In this document: in pieces, positions 20,410 through 29,274 of the stretch
Layout: each line of letters opens with the position of its first letter
Numbering within the stretch: the stretch's first letter is position 1
Assembly (NCBI GenBank): GCA_015487495.1
Contig: WFPP01000077.1
Location: 1 to 34,162, forward strand
Origin: Thiomicrorhabdus sp.
Lineage (GTDB): Bacteria > Pseudomonadota > Gammaproteobacteria > Thiomicrospirales > Thiomicrospiraceae
Direction: 5' to 3'
Length of the DNA stretch: 34,162 nt
Translations under genes and position numbers: made by a program
Notes under the pieces: model-generated
The model's input: only the letters and a program-made list of their open reading frames with translations
Database searches by the model: none
What the model was told of the DNA's origin: nothing

Positions 20410-21351
20410 ATGTCGGGCGTAAAACGAATAGAGGTAACAGAGGAAGATGAAGGGCAGCGGGTTGATAATTTTTTAATGCGTCACTTGCGTAAAGTTCCAC
20501 GAACATTGATTTATCGTATTATTCGTAAGGGTGAGGTACGGGTAAATAAAGGACGAGTCAAGGTGAGTACCCGATTGAAGGCGGGTGATGTGGTTCGCAT
20601 TCCTCCTGTTAAAATGCCTGACAAAATTGAGGTTAATGAATCAGATATTCCTTATGCTCAATTAAAGCGCATTGAGTCGAGTATTTTATTTGAAGATAAT
20701 GATTTAATTGTGATGAATAAGCCTTCTGGTGTGGCAGTGCATGGCGGTGGAGGGGTGAATTGGGGGTTGATTGAAGTGGTTCGGCTATTGCGTCCGCTGG
20801 CCAAACGCCTAGAGTTGGTTCATCGTATTGATCGGGATACCTCGGGGTGCTTGTTGATTGCAAAAAAAGCATCGGTATTAAAAGCGTTGCATGCACAAAT
20901 TCGGGATAATAAGTTTGATAAGCGTTATTTGGCGATTGTGACGGGAACGTGGCCTAAAAAAATACAAAAAGTTGAGTTACCTTTGCTAAAAACTCATTTG
21001 AAGGAGGGTGGGTGGCATGTCTCTGTCTCAAAATCAGGTAAGGAGGCCGTCAGCTTTTTTCGCTTGAAGCAGTCTTTGAAAGGGTGTGAATTGATGTCTG
21101 TTAAACTTAAAACAGGACGAACTCATCAAATTAGAGTGCATGCCTTGGCGCAAGGGTGTGCTCTGTTGGGGGATGATCGCTATGGTGACCGGACGCTTAA
21201 TAAAAAGTTTAGGTTAATGGGCATGAAGCGTTTAGCATTACACGCTCAGTTTTTAGGGTTTACACACCCTGTAACCGAAGAAAAGGTGTTGTTTGAAGCA
21301 CCGTTACCCTCTGATTTTAAAAAGATTATGGATGTATTGAAAATAAGATGA
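20410..21351 (+). CDS. rluC: 23S rRNA pseudouridine synthase RluC
   Basis: A 313-residue enzyme with an N-terminal S4 RNA-binding domain (about residues 15-75, GQRVDNFLMRHLRKVPRTLI) and an RluA-type catalytic domain. The catalytic Asp141 is in LVHRIDRDTSGCLLIAKK, and TGRTHQIRVHALAQGCALLGD follows. RluC in E. coli makes pseudouridine at 955, 2504 and 2580 of 23S rRNA. The position divergent from rne is the conserved one for rluC, which decides between RluC and RluD. The stop overlaps the start of the HAD gene by 4 bases. The ribosome site (AAGTAGG) is weak. Confidence 0.93.
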   Translation: MSGVKRIEVTEEDEGQRVDNFLMRHLRKVPRTLIYRIIRKGEVRVNKGRVKVSTRLKAGDVVRIPPVKMPDKIEVNESDIPYAQLKRIESSILFEDNDLIVMNKPSGVAVHGGGGVNWGLIEVVRLLRPLAKRLELVHRIDRDTSGCLLIAKKASVLKALHAQIRDNKFDKRYLAIVTGTWPKKIQKVELPLLKTHLKEGGWHVSVSKSGKEAVSFFRLKQSLKGCELMSVKLKTGRTHQIRVHALAQGCALLGDDRYGDRTLNKKFRLMGMKRLALHAQFLGFTHPVTEEKVLFEAPLPSDFKKIMDVLKIR

Positions 21352-22004
21352 AGAAATATAAAGCAATTATTTTTGACTGGGATGGTACGCTGATGAATTC
21401 GGAAGCGCGTATAGTGAACTCCATTCAATATGCGGCAAAAGCGTGTGGTTTTCCTGTGTTATCTCATGATGAGTCTAAGCAAATTATTGGATTAAGCCTG
21501 GAGAATGCGATTTTGGGTTTATACCCTAATGCGAATCACCATCAGGTTGTGGCAATGGCGGAAGCGTATACACAGTATTTTTTAGAAGAGAGTGAGGTTG
21601 CAATGGTGCCTTTTGATGGTGCCGAAGCGTTATTGTTTAATTTAAGTCAAAGTTATGTCAAATTAGCGGTTGCAACAGGTAAGAGTCGTAAAGGGTTGGA
21701 TCGGGTATTGAAAGAAAGTGGTTTTGGAGTGTATTTTGATATGACCCGTACTCCCGTTGAATCTGCTTCAAAGCCAGACCCATTAATGTTAGAACAAATT
21801 TTAGTGGAATTTGATTTATCTGTTGACGATGCTGTTATGGTTGGAGACACCACTTTTGATATGGAGATGGCGCAGAACATTGGCATGGATCGCATTGCTT
21901 TAAGTCATGGAGTGCATCAGATGGATGTGCTTTCTCCCTACCAGCCCATTGCAGAGTTAAATTCTTTGCAGGAGTTGAACGCCTGGTTGTTGCCCCGAAT
22001 TTAA
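21348..22004 (+). CDS. HAD-superfamily phosphatase (Gph/PGM-like)
   Basis: A 218-residue HAD-IA hydrolase. Motif I is DWDGTLMN (nucleophile Asp10, Asp12), motif II lies in LAVATGKS, motif III has the Lys in SASKPDP, and motif IV is GDTTFDMEMA. The cap after residue 15 is alpha-helical as in phosphoglycolate phosphatase-like enzymes. The substrate cannot be deduced. It is translationally coupled to rluC through the ATGA overlap, an arrangement seen in other gammaproteobacteria. It is convergent with maf; only 25 bases separate the stops. Confidence 0.88.
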   Translation: MKKYKAIIFDWDGTLMNSEARIVNSIQYAAKACGFPVLSHDESKQIIGLSLENAILGLYPNANHHQVVAMAEAYTQYFLEESEVAMVPFDGAEALLFNLSQSYVKLAVATGKSRKGLDRVLKESGFGVYFDMTRTPVESASKPDPLMLEQILVEFDLSVDDAVMVGDTTFDMEMAQNIGMDRIALSHGVHQMDVLSPYQPIAELNSLQELNAWLLPRI

Positions 22005-22029
22005 AGTGCAGTTACTGGCAGGTATGTTG

Positions 22030-22635
22030 TTATTTTTGTTCTTTGTCTAAAAGGGGTAGAGCATAACCCATTTTATAAAAAATATTGGTGAGTTCAATTA
22101 AAGGCAGTCCAATGAGTGCGTTTGGGTCCTTGCTGTTGATTTCTTTAAACAGAGTAATGCCCAGCCCTTCAGATTTAAAACTGCCTGTGCAATTGAATGG
22201 TTGCTCAATATCAAGGTAATTTTTAATTATTTGTTGTGATAGGTTTCTAAATTGCACATGAGTGGTGTCCATCGCTTCAAAGGTTTGTTGTGTTTGGGTG
22301 TTGATGACGGTTAACCCTGTATAAAAAGTAATTGTGTGATTGCTAAATTGCTGTAATTGCTTGGTTGCTTTTGGTTGTGTGTGAGGTTTACCAATGGGTT
22401 TGTTTTGAAATGTCGCGCATTGATCGGATGCAATGATGATGCTGTTTGAGTGTTGTTGTGCAATTTCATAGGCCTTCTGTGTCGATAATCGGGCGACCAT
22501 CTCTTTTGGTGTCTCACTTATTAAGGGGGTTTCATTAATGTTGGGGGCAATTTGTTGAAAAGGGAGGTGGAGTTTTTCAAGGAGCTGTTTTCGGAAAGGT
22601 GACGTGGACGCCAGGATAATTGAAGGTAGTGGCAT
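22030..22635 (-). CDS. yceF: Maf-like nucleotide pyrophosphatase YceF
   Basis: A 201-residue Maf-family house-cleaning enzyme that hydrolyses unusual nucleoside triphosphates to monophosphates. The family signature LASTSPFRKQLLEKL is at the N-terminus. The catalytic Asp lies in IIIASDQCA, with KPIGKPHT and FYTGLTVI following. The subfamily acting on 7-methyl-GTP (YceF) is assigned from position next to rluC, yceD and rpmF. The gene is inverted relative to the rest of the cluster, so it shares the 113-base upstream region with yceD. Confidence 0.9.
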   Translation of the reverse strand: MPLPSIILASTSPFRKQLLEKLHLPFQQIAPNINETPLISETPKEMVARLSTQKAYEIAQQHSNSIIIASDQCATFQNKPIGKPHTQPKATKQLQQFSNHTITFYTGLTVINTQTQQTFEAMDTTHVQFRNLSQQIIKNYLDIEQPFNCTGSFKSEGLGITLFKEINSKDPNALIGLPLIELTNIFYKMGYALPLLDKEQK

Positions 22636-22711
22636 GGTGTTTAAATGTTCCTGTTTTGTTTGAACTTGAATTTGTTAGGTTAAAAAAGATGGTTGTTTTT
22701 TGAGTTATTTT

Positions 22712-22740
22712 TTGACTTCATTAAGCGATAGCGGTATGAT
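22712..22740 (+). promoter_or_regulatory. Promoter of yceD-rpmF-plsX, probably leaderless
   Basis: TTGACT (22712-22717) and TATGAT (22735-22740) are separated by exactly 17 bases, a strong sigma-70 pair. The yceD ATG is at 22749, 8 bases after the -10, where transcription should begin. No Shine-Dalgarno sequence precedes that ATG. Confidence 0.75.
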
Positions 22741-22748
22741 TCGCGCCT

Positions 22749-23264
22749 ATGTTAGACAAGCTACCTGAATTTATTGATCCAATCAACTCGGTGAACCATA
22801 ATAAACAATTTGTGGGGCGAGTCAATCAAAGTCGTTTAAAGCGTTTGGTTGAGGTGATTGGTTCATCTGATCGAGAGGTTCGGGTTGAACTGAATTTTTA
22901 TTATGATAAAGCATTAAAGTTTCCAGCGTTTATCATGAAACTAGAAACAGTTCTTGAGTTACAGTGTCAGCGCTCGTTAGAAATGTTTGACTTTCCTGTT
23001 GTATCGGAAATAAAAGGGGTTTTTACAGAGTCGCTGGCGTTAGTAAAAGATTTGCCTGCAGAGATTGAGGTGTTTGAGTTAACAGAGGGTAAAATGTCCT
23101 CTTTTGACTGGGTTGATGAGGAGCTGTTGCTTTCTGTTCCTCTTTCTCCCGTAAAAGAGTCAAGCTTAATGCCCTATAAAAATGACGTTGTCTCAGACTC
23201 TGCGGAGGATGACCGTACTGAAAAGCCTAATCCGTTTGCCGCTTTGCAAGGGTTAAAAGAATAG
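22749..23264 (+). CDS. yceD: YceD/DUF177 large ribosomal RNA accumulation protein
   Basis: A 171-residue soluble protein of the YceD (DUF177) family. The conserved patches are the central VELNFYYDKALKFPAFIMKLETVLELQCQRSLE region, with its single Cys, and an acidic middle segment (LPAEIEVFELTEGKMSSFDWVDEELLLSVPL). It ends in PNPFAALQGLKE, a typical YceD ending. The family is linked to 23S rRNA accumulation and is nearly always just before rpmF, as here. Its promoter places the transcription start at or next to the ATG. Confidence 0.9.
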   Translation: MLDKLPEFIDPINSVNHNKQFVGRVNQSRLKRLVEVIGSSDREVRVELNFYYDKALKFPAFIMKLETVLELQCQRSLEMFDFPVVSEIKGVFTESLALVKDLPAEIEVFELTEGKMSSFDWVDEELLLSVPLSPVKESSLMPYKNDVVSDSAEDDRTEKPNPFAALQGLKE

Positions 23265-23277
23265 ATGAAATGGCTTG

Positions 23278-23316
23278 AACTTATCCCTGAAAAATAATAT
23301 TTTTTAGGGATAAGTT
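23278..23316 (+). promoter_or_regulatory. Long hairpin between yceD and rpmF
   Basis: AACTTATCCCT (23278-23288) pairs perfectly with AGGGATAAGTT (23306-23316). Inside, AAAAAT pairs with ATTTTT, with one G.T in between, giving an 18-bp stem and a 3-base loop. It is not followed by a T-run, so it is unlikely to be a terminator. It lies 42 bases before the rpmF start and could be a processing or stability element. Confidence 0.6.
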
Positions 23317-23357
23317 AAGTTATTACGAATGAATTTAGATTTAATTAGGAGATTATC

Positions 23358-23534
23358 ATGGCAGTTCAAAAGAGCCGTAAAACCCCATCAAGACGCGGTA
23401 TGCGTCGTTCTCATGATGCCTTAACATCACCGGCTTTAACGGTTGATGAAACAACAGGTGAAGTTCACCGTCGCCACCACATTACTGCGGATGGTTACTA
23501 TAAAGGTAAGAAAGTCGTTCAAGATAAGGCTTAA
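23358..23534 (+). CDS. rpmF: Large ribosomal subunit protein bL32
   Basis: A 58-residue basic protein beginning [20 protein letters not shown], the invariant start of bL32, and ending in [13 protein letters not shown]. It has no cysteines, so it is the zinc-independent form. It is a structural protein of the 50S subunit. TTAGGAG lies just before the ATG. The gene lies between yceD and plsX as in other gammaproteobacteria, with plsX 6 bases downstream. Confidence 0.97.
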   Translation: MAVQKSRKTPSRRGMRRSHDALTSPALTVDETTGEVHRRHHITADGYYKGKKVVQDKA

Positions 23535-23540
23535 TTCATT

Positions 23541-24572
23541 TTGGCTATTAAAATTGCCATCGATGCGATGGGCGGTGATCATGGTTTATCTGTTACCGTT
23601 CCAGCATCACTTGATGCGCTTAATTCATTCTCTGATATTCACATTGTTTTGGTCGGAAAAGAAGACCTAATCAATGCCGCGCTTTCAACTCATCAATACG
23701 ACTCCTCTCGTTTGTCTGTTCAACATGCTGATCAAGTTGTTGAAATGGATGATCTGCCTTCAAATGCGTTAAGAAAGAAAAAACAGTCCTCTATGCGAAT
23801 TGCATTAAACTTGGTAAAAGATGGCCAGGCCGATGCATGTGTGAGTGCGGGTAATACGGGTGCTTTAATGGCAGTGGCTAAATTTGTTTTAAAAATGTTG
23901 CCTGATATTGAACGGCCTGCTATTTGTACCACTATGCCGACGATGAAAGGGCATGTGCATGTTTTGGATTTGGGTGCAAATGTTGGGTGTACTGGTGAAC
24001 AACTGGCACAATTTGCCATGATGGGGTCAGTGTTGGCACGTGCTGTTGATGATAATCCCTCTCCTAAAGTTGGGCTGTTAAATATTGGAGAAGAAGAGAT
24101 TAAAGGGCATCAGCGCATTAAAGATGCTCATCAAATTCTTCAAATGCCAAATATGAATTACATCGGGTATATTGAAGGGGATGATATTTTTAAAGGCAAT
24201 GTGGATGTTGTGGCCTGTGATGGCTTTGATGGCAACATTGCTTTAAAAGCCAGTGAAGGGGTGGCAAAAATGATCTCTTTTTATTTAAAAGGAGCTTTTA
24301 ATAAAAATGTAGTTACAAAATTTGTTGCACTCATTGCTTACCCTGTTTTAAAGTCTTTTAAGGCAAAAGTCGATCCTGGGCGTTATAATGGTGCTCCCCT
24401 GTTAGGGTTGCGTAAAATTGTGATAAAAAGTCATGGTGGTGCTGATCAAGCCTCTTATTTTTATGCCATTGCAGAAGCGCGTTTAGAAGCAAAGAAAAAT
24501 GTACCAGAGTTAATCTCTTCTGAAGTCTCCAAATTGATTAAACAGCAGGCCAATGAAATGGGTGATGAATAA
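23541..24572 (+). CDS. plsX: Phosphate acyltransferase PlsX
   Basis: PlsX makes acyl-phosphate from acyl-ACP, the first step feeding PlsY in phospholipid synthesis. It is a peripheral membrane enzyme. The 343-residue protein begins AIKIAIDAMGGDHG, which defines the family start. Other conserved blocks are SAGNTGALMA, LDLGANVGC, ALLNIGEE-like LLNIGEEEIKG and VACDGFDGNIALKASEG. The only start codon that keeps the first strand is TTG at 23541; the first in-frame ATG falls inside the MGGD motif. AAGG lies 11 bases before it, and coupling to rpmF is likely. Confidence 0.95.
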   Translation: MAIKIAIDAMGGDHGLSVTVPASLDALNSFSDIHIVLVGKEDLINAALSTHQYDSSRLSVQHADQVVEMDDLPSNALRKKKQSSMRIALNLVKDGQADACVSAGNTGALMAVAKFVLKMLPDIERPAICTTMPTMKGHVHVLDLGANVGCTGEQLAQFAMMGSVLARAVDDNPSPKVGLLNIGEEEIKGHQRIKDAHQILQMPNMNYIGYIEGDDIFKGNVDVVACDGFDGNIALKASEGVAKMISFYLKGAFNKNVVTKFVALIAYPVLKSFKAKVDPGRYNGAPLLGLRKIVIKSHGGADQASYFYAIAEARLEAKKNVPELISSEVSKLIKQQANEMGDE

Positions 24573-24609
24573 CCCTGTTTCTTACTCCTCTCACAGAAGC
24601 ACGGCTTAG

Positions 24610-24637
24610 AAAAAAGCGTTTTATAAAACGCTTTTTT
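24610..24637 (+). terminator. Symmetric intrinsic terminator between plsX and fabH
   Basis: AAAAAAGCGTTTT and AAAACGCTTTTTT surround a short loop, with U-tracts available on both strands. It lies 37 bases after the plsX stop and 37 bases before the fabH start, inside what is usually one operon. Confidence 0.8.
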
Positions 24638-24674
24638 GCTTTGTTCTCGTTTGTGAAAAAGGTTTCTTAAAATT

Positions 24675-25652
24675 ATGAGTCAAAAAAATTACAGCCGTAT
24701 TATTGGAACAGGTCGTTATTTACCTGAAAAAATTGTCACCAATGTTGATCTTGAAAAAAAGGTTGATACCAGTGATGCCTGGATTCGTGAACGTACGGGC
24801 ATTGAGCAACGTCATATTGCAGCAGACGATCAAACAACTTGTGATCTGGCTGAACAAGCCTCATTAAAAGCACTTGAAATGGCTGAAATAGAAGCCAGCG
24901 AAATTGATTTGATTATTGTGGCAACCACCACGCCAGATAAAACCTTTCCCAGTACTGCTTGCCTGTTACAACAACGTCTTGCCATTCATGGTTGTCCAGC
25001 ATTTGATATTCAGGCGGTTTGTTCTGGGTTTGTGTACGCTTTAAGTGTTGCCGATCAATTTATTAAAACAGGCATGGCCAAGTGTGTGTTAGTGGTTGGT
25101 TCGGAAACCTTGTCTCGTATTACAAACTGGAGTGATCGTAATACGTGTGTCTTGTTTGGTGATGGAGCGGGTGCGGTTTTATTGCAGGCTTCAGAAGAAG
25201 CGGGTATTTTATCGACTCATATCCATGCCGATGGGCAATATGAAGATTTATTGCATGTACCATCTGGTGTTTCCAAATTACCAAAAACCGATTCTATTGA
25301 AGAGCGCACGATGGCAATGCGAGGCAATGAGGTTTTTAAAATGGCGGTAAATACTTTAAGCCGTATTGCGAAAGAAACCCTGGATGCCAATGGATTGCAA
25401 AAAGAGGACATTGATTGGTTGGTGCCTCATCAGGCAAACTTGCGTATTATTAATGGAACAGCGAAAAAGTTAAAACTTTCACCAGAGCAAGCAGTGGTTA
25501 CTGTTCATAAACACGCCAATACCTCAAGTGCCTCTGTACCAATGGCGCTGGATGAGGCGATTCGTGATGGCCGTATTCAGCGAGGTCATATGTTATTACT
25601 TGAAGCATTTGGTGGTGGGTTTACATGGGGTTCTGCCTTAATTCGCTATTAA
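24675..25652 (+). CDS. fabH: 3-oxoacyl-ACP synthase III (KAS III) FabH
   Basis: FabH condenses acetyl-CoA with malonyl-ACP to start fatty acid synthesis. The 325-residue protein has the full catalytic triad: Cys116 (QAVCSGF), His252 (LVPHQAN) and Asn282 ([10 protein letters not shown]). The C-terminus has the usual [16 protein letters not shown]. Length matches the family. It is downstream of a terminator-like hairpin, so it may have its own promoter, though none is clear in the 37 bases between. It begins the fabHDG-acpP-fabF order. Confidence 0.97.
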   Translation: MSQKNYSRIIGTGRYLPEKIVTNVDLEKKVDTSDAWIRERTGIEQRHIAADDQTTCDLAEQASLKALEMAEIEASEIDLIIVATTTPDKTFPSTACLLQQRLAIHGCPAFDIQAVCSGFVYALSVADQFIKTGMAKCVLVVGSETLSRITNWSDRNTCVLFGDGAGAVLLQASEEAGILSTHIHADGQYEDLLHVPSGVSKLPKTDSIEERTMAMRGNEVFKMAVNTLSRIAKETLDANGLQKEDIDWLVPHQANLRIINGTAKKLKLSPEQAVVTVHKHANTSSASVPMALDEAIRDGRIQRGHMLLLEAFGGGFTWGSALIRY

Positions 25653-25728
25653 TCATAGCTTCCCTTGTAATTTTGTTGTTTTTAAAGTTGTCAGTCATGG
25701 TAAACAGTATTAAATAGGGTGTTTAAAT

Positions 25729-26652
25729 ATGTCATATGCATTTGTCTTTCCTGGTCAGGGCTCGCAATCCGTGGGCATGCTCGCTGAACTTTCTGAATCT
25801 CATTCTCAAGTAAAAGAAGTGTTTGATGAGGCATCGTCGATTTTAAATTATGACTTGTGGGACGTGGTTCAAAAGGATAAAGAGGGGATATTAAACCGGA
25901 CGGATGTGACTCAGCCAGCAATGTTGGCGGCTGGCATTGCGGTGCATCGCACATTATTGGCGCAAACAGACTGTATTCCTGCTTTTCTGGCAGGTCACTC
26001 TTTAGGTGAATATACGGCACTGGTTGCCAGTGGTGTGATGAGTTTGGCGCAAGGAGTTGAACTGGTCTCGGAGCGTGGTCGTTTAATGCAATCTGCGGTG
26101 CCTGCTGGCCAAGGAGCAATGGCCGCTGTATTGGGAATGGAAGATGCACAGGTTGTGGCTGTTTGCGATCAGGTTGAAGGTGTGGTCGAAGCGGTTAATT
26201 TTAACTCGCCCGGTCAAGTTGTGATTGCAGGCAATAAAGCAGCGGTAGAGGCTGCGATTGTTGCCGCAACGGAGGCCGGTGCATCTCGTGTTGTGCCTTT
26301 GCCCGTTAGTGTGCCTTCACATTGTTCATTAATGAAGCCAGCAGCTGAAAAATTAGCTGAAAAATTAGCTGATATGTCATTTAATGTTCCATCAGTGCCT
26401 GTTTTGCATAATGTGCACTTTTCAGAAGCAAAAAACGGTGATGAGATTAAGTCATTATTGGTTCAACAGTTGTATCGCCCTGTTCAGTGGGTTGAAACGG
26501 TTAAAGCAATGAAGGCCCAAGGTGTGGAGGCGTTATATGAGCTGGGGCCTGGTAAAGTTTTGATGGGGCTTAATCGCCGTATTGACCGAAAAATAGCGGT
26601 GAAGCCTGTTTTTGATATGGCAACATTGGAAAAAGCGTTAGTAAGTTTGTAG
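25729..26652 (+). CDS. fabD: Malonyl-CoA:ACP transacylase FabD
   Basis: FabD transfers malonyl from CoA to ACP. The 307-residue protein has GQGSQ at residues 9-13 and the nucleophile Ser91 in the GHSLGEY motif. The active-site His is in the segment VPSHCSLMKPAAEKL. The C-terminal ELGPGKVLMGLNRRI is typical. A short direct repeat of AEKLAEKLA lies after the His segment, which is harmless. It is 76 bases after fabH and 56 before fabG. Confidence 0.97.
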   Translation: MSYAFVFPGQGSQSVGMLAELSESHSQVKEVFDEASSILNYDLWDVVQKDKEGILNRTDVTQPAMLAAGIAVHRTLLAQTDCIPAFLAGHSLGEYTALVASGVMSLAQGVELVSERGRLMQSAVPAGQGAMAAVLGMEDAQVVAVCDQVEGVVEAVNFNSPGQVVIAGNKAAVEAAIVAATEAGASRVVPLPVSVPSHCSLMKPAAEKLAEKLADMSFNVPSVPVLHNVHFSEAKNGDEIKSLLVQQLYRPVQWVETVKAMKAQGVEALYELGPGKVLMGLNRRIDRKIAVKPVFDMATLEKALVSL

Positions 26653-26708
26653 AATAGTCAGTATCATTAGACCAGATCAATTAACATACAAAAACAGGTA
26701 GAAAACTC

Positions 26709-27449
26709 ATGTTAACAGGAAAGGTTGCATTTGTTACAGGTGCAAGTCGGGGAATAGGCAAGGCGATTGCATTAGATTTGGCTGCACAAGGTGCCATTGT
26801 TATTGGTACGGCTACGTCAGAATCTGGTGCAGAGAACATTACAGCCTATTTAAAAAAAGCAGGAGTAAAAGGGGGGGGTAAGTGTTTAAATGTAACCCAA
26901 GCCGATACGATTACCCGTGTTCTGGCTGAAGTAACCAAAGAATTTGGTGTGCCAACCATTCTTGTAAATAATGCAGGCATTACACGAGATAATTTGTTAA
27001 TGCGAATGAAAGAGGATGAGTGGGATGATATTATTCAAACCAATTTGAGTTCTGTTTTTCGTATGAGCAAAGCATGTTTACGAGGGATGATGAAGGCCAA
27101 GGAAGGGCGTATTATTAATATTGCTTCCGTTGTTGGTGTGATGGGGAATGCAGGACAAACTAACTATGCTGCGGCTAAAGCGGGTATTATTGGGTTTAGT
27201 AAATCACTGGCACGAGAAGTTGGAGCCAGAAATATTACGGTAAATACGATTGCCCCTGGTTTTATTGATACGGATATGACGCGCTCTTTACCAGAAGAAC
27301 AGCGTGAGATATTGACCAAACAAATTCCTTTAAATCGTTTAGGGTCTCCAGAAGACATTGCGCGTTCAGTTACCTTTTTGGCAGGTGAAGGCGGTGCCTA
27401 TATTACAGGGCAAACCTTGAATGTGAATGGCGGAATGTATATGGTATAA
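26709..27449 (+). CDS. fabG: 3-oxoacyl-ACP reductase FabG
   Basis: FabG reduces 3-oxoacyl-ACP with NADPH. The 246-residue SDR has the cofactor motif TGASRGIG (10-17), NNAG (87-90), catalytic Ser140, Tyr153 and Lys157 (YAAAK), and the C-terminal GGAYITGQTLNVNGGMYM. All active-site residues are in place. An eight-base G run (26871-26878) codes for the short KGGGK loop at about 54-58. It is part of the fab cluster. Confidence 0.97.
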   Translation: MLTGKVAFVTGASRGIGKAIALDLAAQGAIVIGTATSESGAENITAYLKKAGVKGGGKCLNVTQADTITRVLAEVTKEFGVPTILVNNAGITRDNLLMRMKEDEWDDIIQTNLSSVFRMSKACLRGMMKAKEGRIINIASVVGVMGNAGQTNYAAAKAGIIGFSKSLAREVGARNITVNTIAPGFIDTDMTRSLPEEQREILTKQIPLNRLGSPEDIARSVTFLAGEGGAYITGQTLNVNGGMYMV

Positions 27450-27668
27450 GGCCATTATTTTTTTTAAAGTGATTGATCTGACATAATTACTTATTCGATC
27501 TTGACCTTATTCGGTAAAATAATTTTTGATAAGACTTGAAAAACGCTGAGTATAAAGCGAGAATACGTCAAAATTTAGAAGATTTTTAAATAGGGGCTTT
27601 TTTAAGGTGCTTTTGGAAAGTGCTTTTAAATAAAAAGTCTCTCATATTAAGTTAATTTGGAGAATTCC

Positions 27669-27902
27669 ATGAGCAGTATTGAAGAGCGCGTAAAAAAAAT
27701 TGTTGTTGAGCAATTGGGTGTAGAAGAAGATCAAGTAACAGCAGATGCTTCTTTTGTAGATGATTTGGGAGCTGATTCTTTAGACACCGTTGAGCTTGTT
27801 ATGGCGCTGGAAGAAGAGTTTGATTGTGAAATTCCTGATGAAGAAGCTGAAAAGATTTCAACATTAGCGCAAGCAACTGCCTACGTAAACGCCAATTTAT
27901 AA
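27669..27902 (+). CDS. acpP: Acyl carrier protein
   Basis: A 77-residue acidic protein that carries growing acyl chains as thioesters on phosphopantetheine. The attachment site is Ser37 in [15 protein letters not shown], and the sequence [18 protein letters not shown] is near the E. coli start. The ATG at 27669 is preceded by GGAG with a 6-base gap; an in-frame TTG further upstream has no such site. The 219-base gap upstream of it suggests a separate promoter, in line with the high ACP demand; the best candidate pair (TTGATA and TATAAA, 27526-27556) has a 19-base spacer and is weak. Confidence 0.97.
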   Translation: MSSIEERVKKIVVEQLGVEEDQVTADASFVDDLGADSLDTVELVMALEEEFDCEIPDEEAEKISTLAQATAYVNANL

Positions 27903-27934
27903 TTTATTCTTTATAGATTACGTGAACGTTTTTT

Positions 27935-27962
27935 AAAAAAGCCGTATTTTACGGCTTTTTTT
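27935..27962 (+). terminator. Intrinsic terminator after acpP
   Basis: GCCGTA (27941-27946) pairs with TACGGC (27950-27955) around TTT, with A-run upstream and a seven-T tract downstream. It lies 33 bases after the acpP stop. It would separate abundant acpP mRNA from fabF. Confidence 0.88.
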
Positions 27963-28023
27963 GTTTGTGTTATGTGTGATGCATTTTGCGTTATGAAAAA
28001 GGGAATTAAAAAGGGGGTTGGTT

Positions 28024-29262
28024 TTGACTAAACGTCGTGTTGTTATTACAGGTGTAGGAGTTTTATCTGCGGTTGGTGTAACGGTTGAAGAAAACTGGAG
28101 TAATTTGGTCGCAGGCAAAAGTGGTATTGATTACTTAAACAAGTTTGATACTGACGCGTATGCCGTTAAATTTGGTGGAGAGTTAAAAGACTTTGATGTG
28201 TCAAAGTATATTTTGCCAAAAGAAGCCAAAAAAATGGATCCGTTTATTCACTATGGCATTGCAGCTGGCGTTCAGGCCATTCAAGACTCAGGGCTTGAGA
28301 TTACCGAAGAAAATGCGACTCGTATCGGTGTTTCGATTGGGTCGGGTATTGGCGGCATTGGTTCTATTGAAACTCAACATAGCACTTATTTAAAATCAGG
28401 CCCACGTCGTGTTTCCCCTTTTTTTGTTCCCAGTGCTATTATTAATATGATTTCGGGCAACTTGTCTATTATGTTTGGTCTTAAAGGGCCAAATCTTGCC
28501 ATTACGACCGCATGTGCCTCAGGTACACACAGTATTGGTGATGCGGCACGAATGATTGAATATGGTGATGTGGATGCAATGGTTGCTGGTGGTGCAGAGT
28601 ACGCTACGACCGAATTGGGATTGGCGGGGTTTGCTGCGGCACGAGCATTGTCTACCCGAAATGATGACCCACAAGCGGCGAGTCGCCCTTGGGATAAGGA
28701 CCGTGATGGGTTTGTGTTAAGTGATGGCGCGGGTGCACTGGTTCTGGAGGAGTATGAACATGCCAAGGCGCGTGGTGCAAGTATTTATGCAGAAGTGTTA
28801 GGGTATGGTATGAGTGGTGATGCGTATCATATGACTCTGCCTTCCAAGGGGGGAGAGGGGGCCGGTCGCTGTATGGCATTGGCACTTAAAAATGCCAGGT
28901 TGGTGCCTTCTCAAGTTGATTACATTAATGCACATGGTACGTCCACTCCAGCGGGTGATTTATGTGAGACCAGTGCGGTTAAGTCGGTATTTGGCTCACA
29001 TGCTTATGATTTAGCAATGAGTTCCACCAAATCCATGACAGGGCACGCACTCGGTGCGGCAGGTGCAATGGAAGCTGTGTTTACCGTTTTATCAATGAAA
29101 AACCAAATCTTATTGCCTACTATTAATTTAGACACGCCTCAAGAAGGGTGTGATTTGGACTATGTAGCAAATGAAGCACGTGATGCAAGCATTCAGTACG
29201 CTCTGTCTAATTCGTTTGGGTTTGGCGGAACCAATGCTTCATTGGTGTTTGGTAAGGTGTAG
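28024..29262 (+). CDS. fabF: 3-oxoacyl-ACP synthase II (KAS II) FabF
   Basis: FabF extends acyl-ACP with malonyl-ACP and is needed for long and unsaturated chains. The start is TTG at 28024, giving [12 protein letters not shown], close to the E. coli start. GGGGG (28013-28017) is 6 bases before it, whereas an upstream TTG at 28018 abuts the site. The 412-residue protein has Cys164 (TTACASGTH), the first His in [11 protein letters not shown], and the second His in [12 protein letters not shown]. The C-terminal [14 protein letters not shown] is standard. It is 12 bases ahead of pabB. Confidence 0.96.
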   Translation: MTKRRVVITGVGVLSAVGVTVEENWSNLVAGKSGIDYLNKFDTDAYAVKFGGELKDFDVSKYILPKEAKKMDPFIHYGIAAGVQAIQDSGLEITEENATRIGVSIGSGIGGIGSIETQHSTYLKSGPRRVSPFFVPSAIINMISGNLSIMFGLKGPNLAITTACASGTHSIGDAARMIEYGDVDAMVAGGAEYATTELGLAGFAAARALSTRNDDPQAASRPWDKDRDGFVLSDGAGALVLEEYEHAKARGASIYAEVLGYGMSGDAYHMTLPSKGGEGAGRCMALALKNARLVPSQVDYINAHGTSTPAGDLCETSAVKSVFGSHAYDLAMSSTKSMTGHALGAAGAMEAVFTVLSMKNQILLPTINLDTPQEGCDLDYVANEARDASIQYALSNSFGFGGTNASLVFGKV

Positions 29263-29274
29263 TATTTAACGATT

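Noticed and set aside
26660-26690. A CTGGTC-like half site between fabD and fabG, reminiscent of FadR
   Set aside because: Only one half matches and there is no symmetric partner, so it is not distinguishable from chance.
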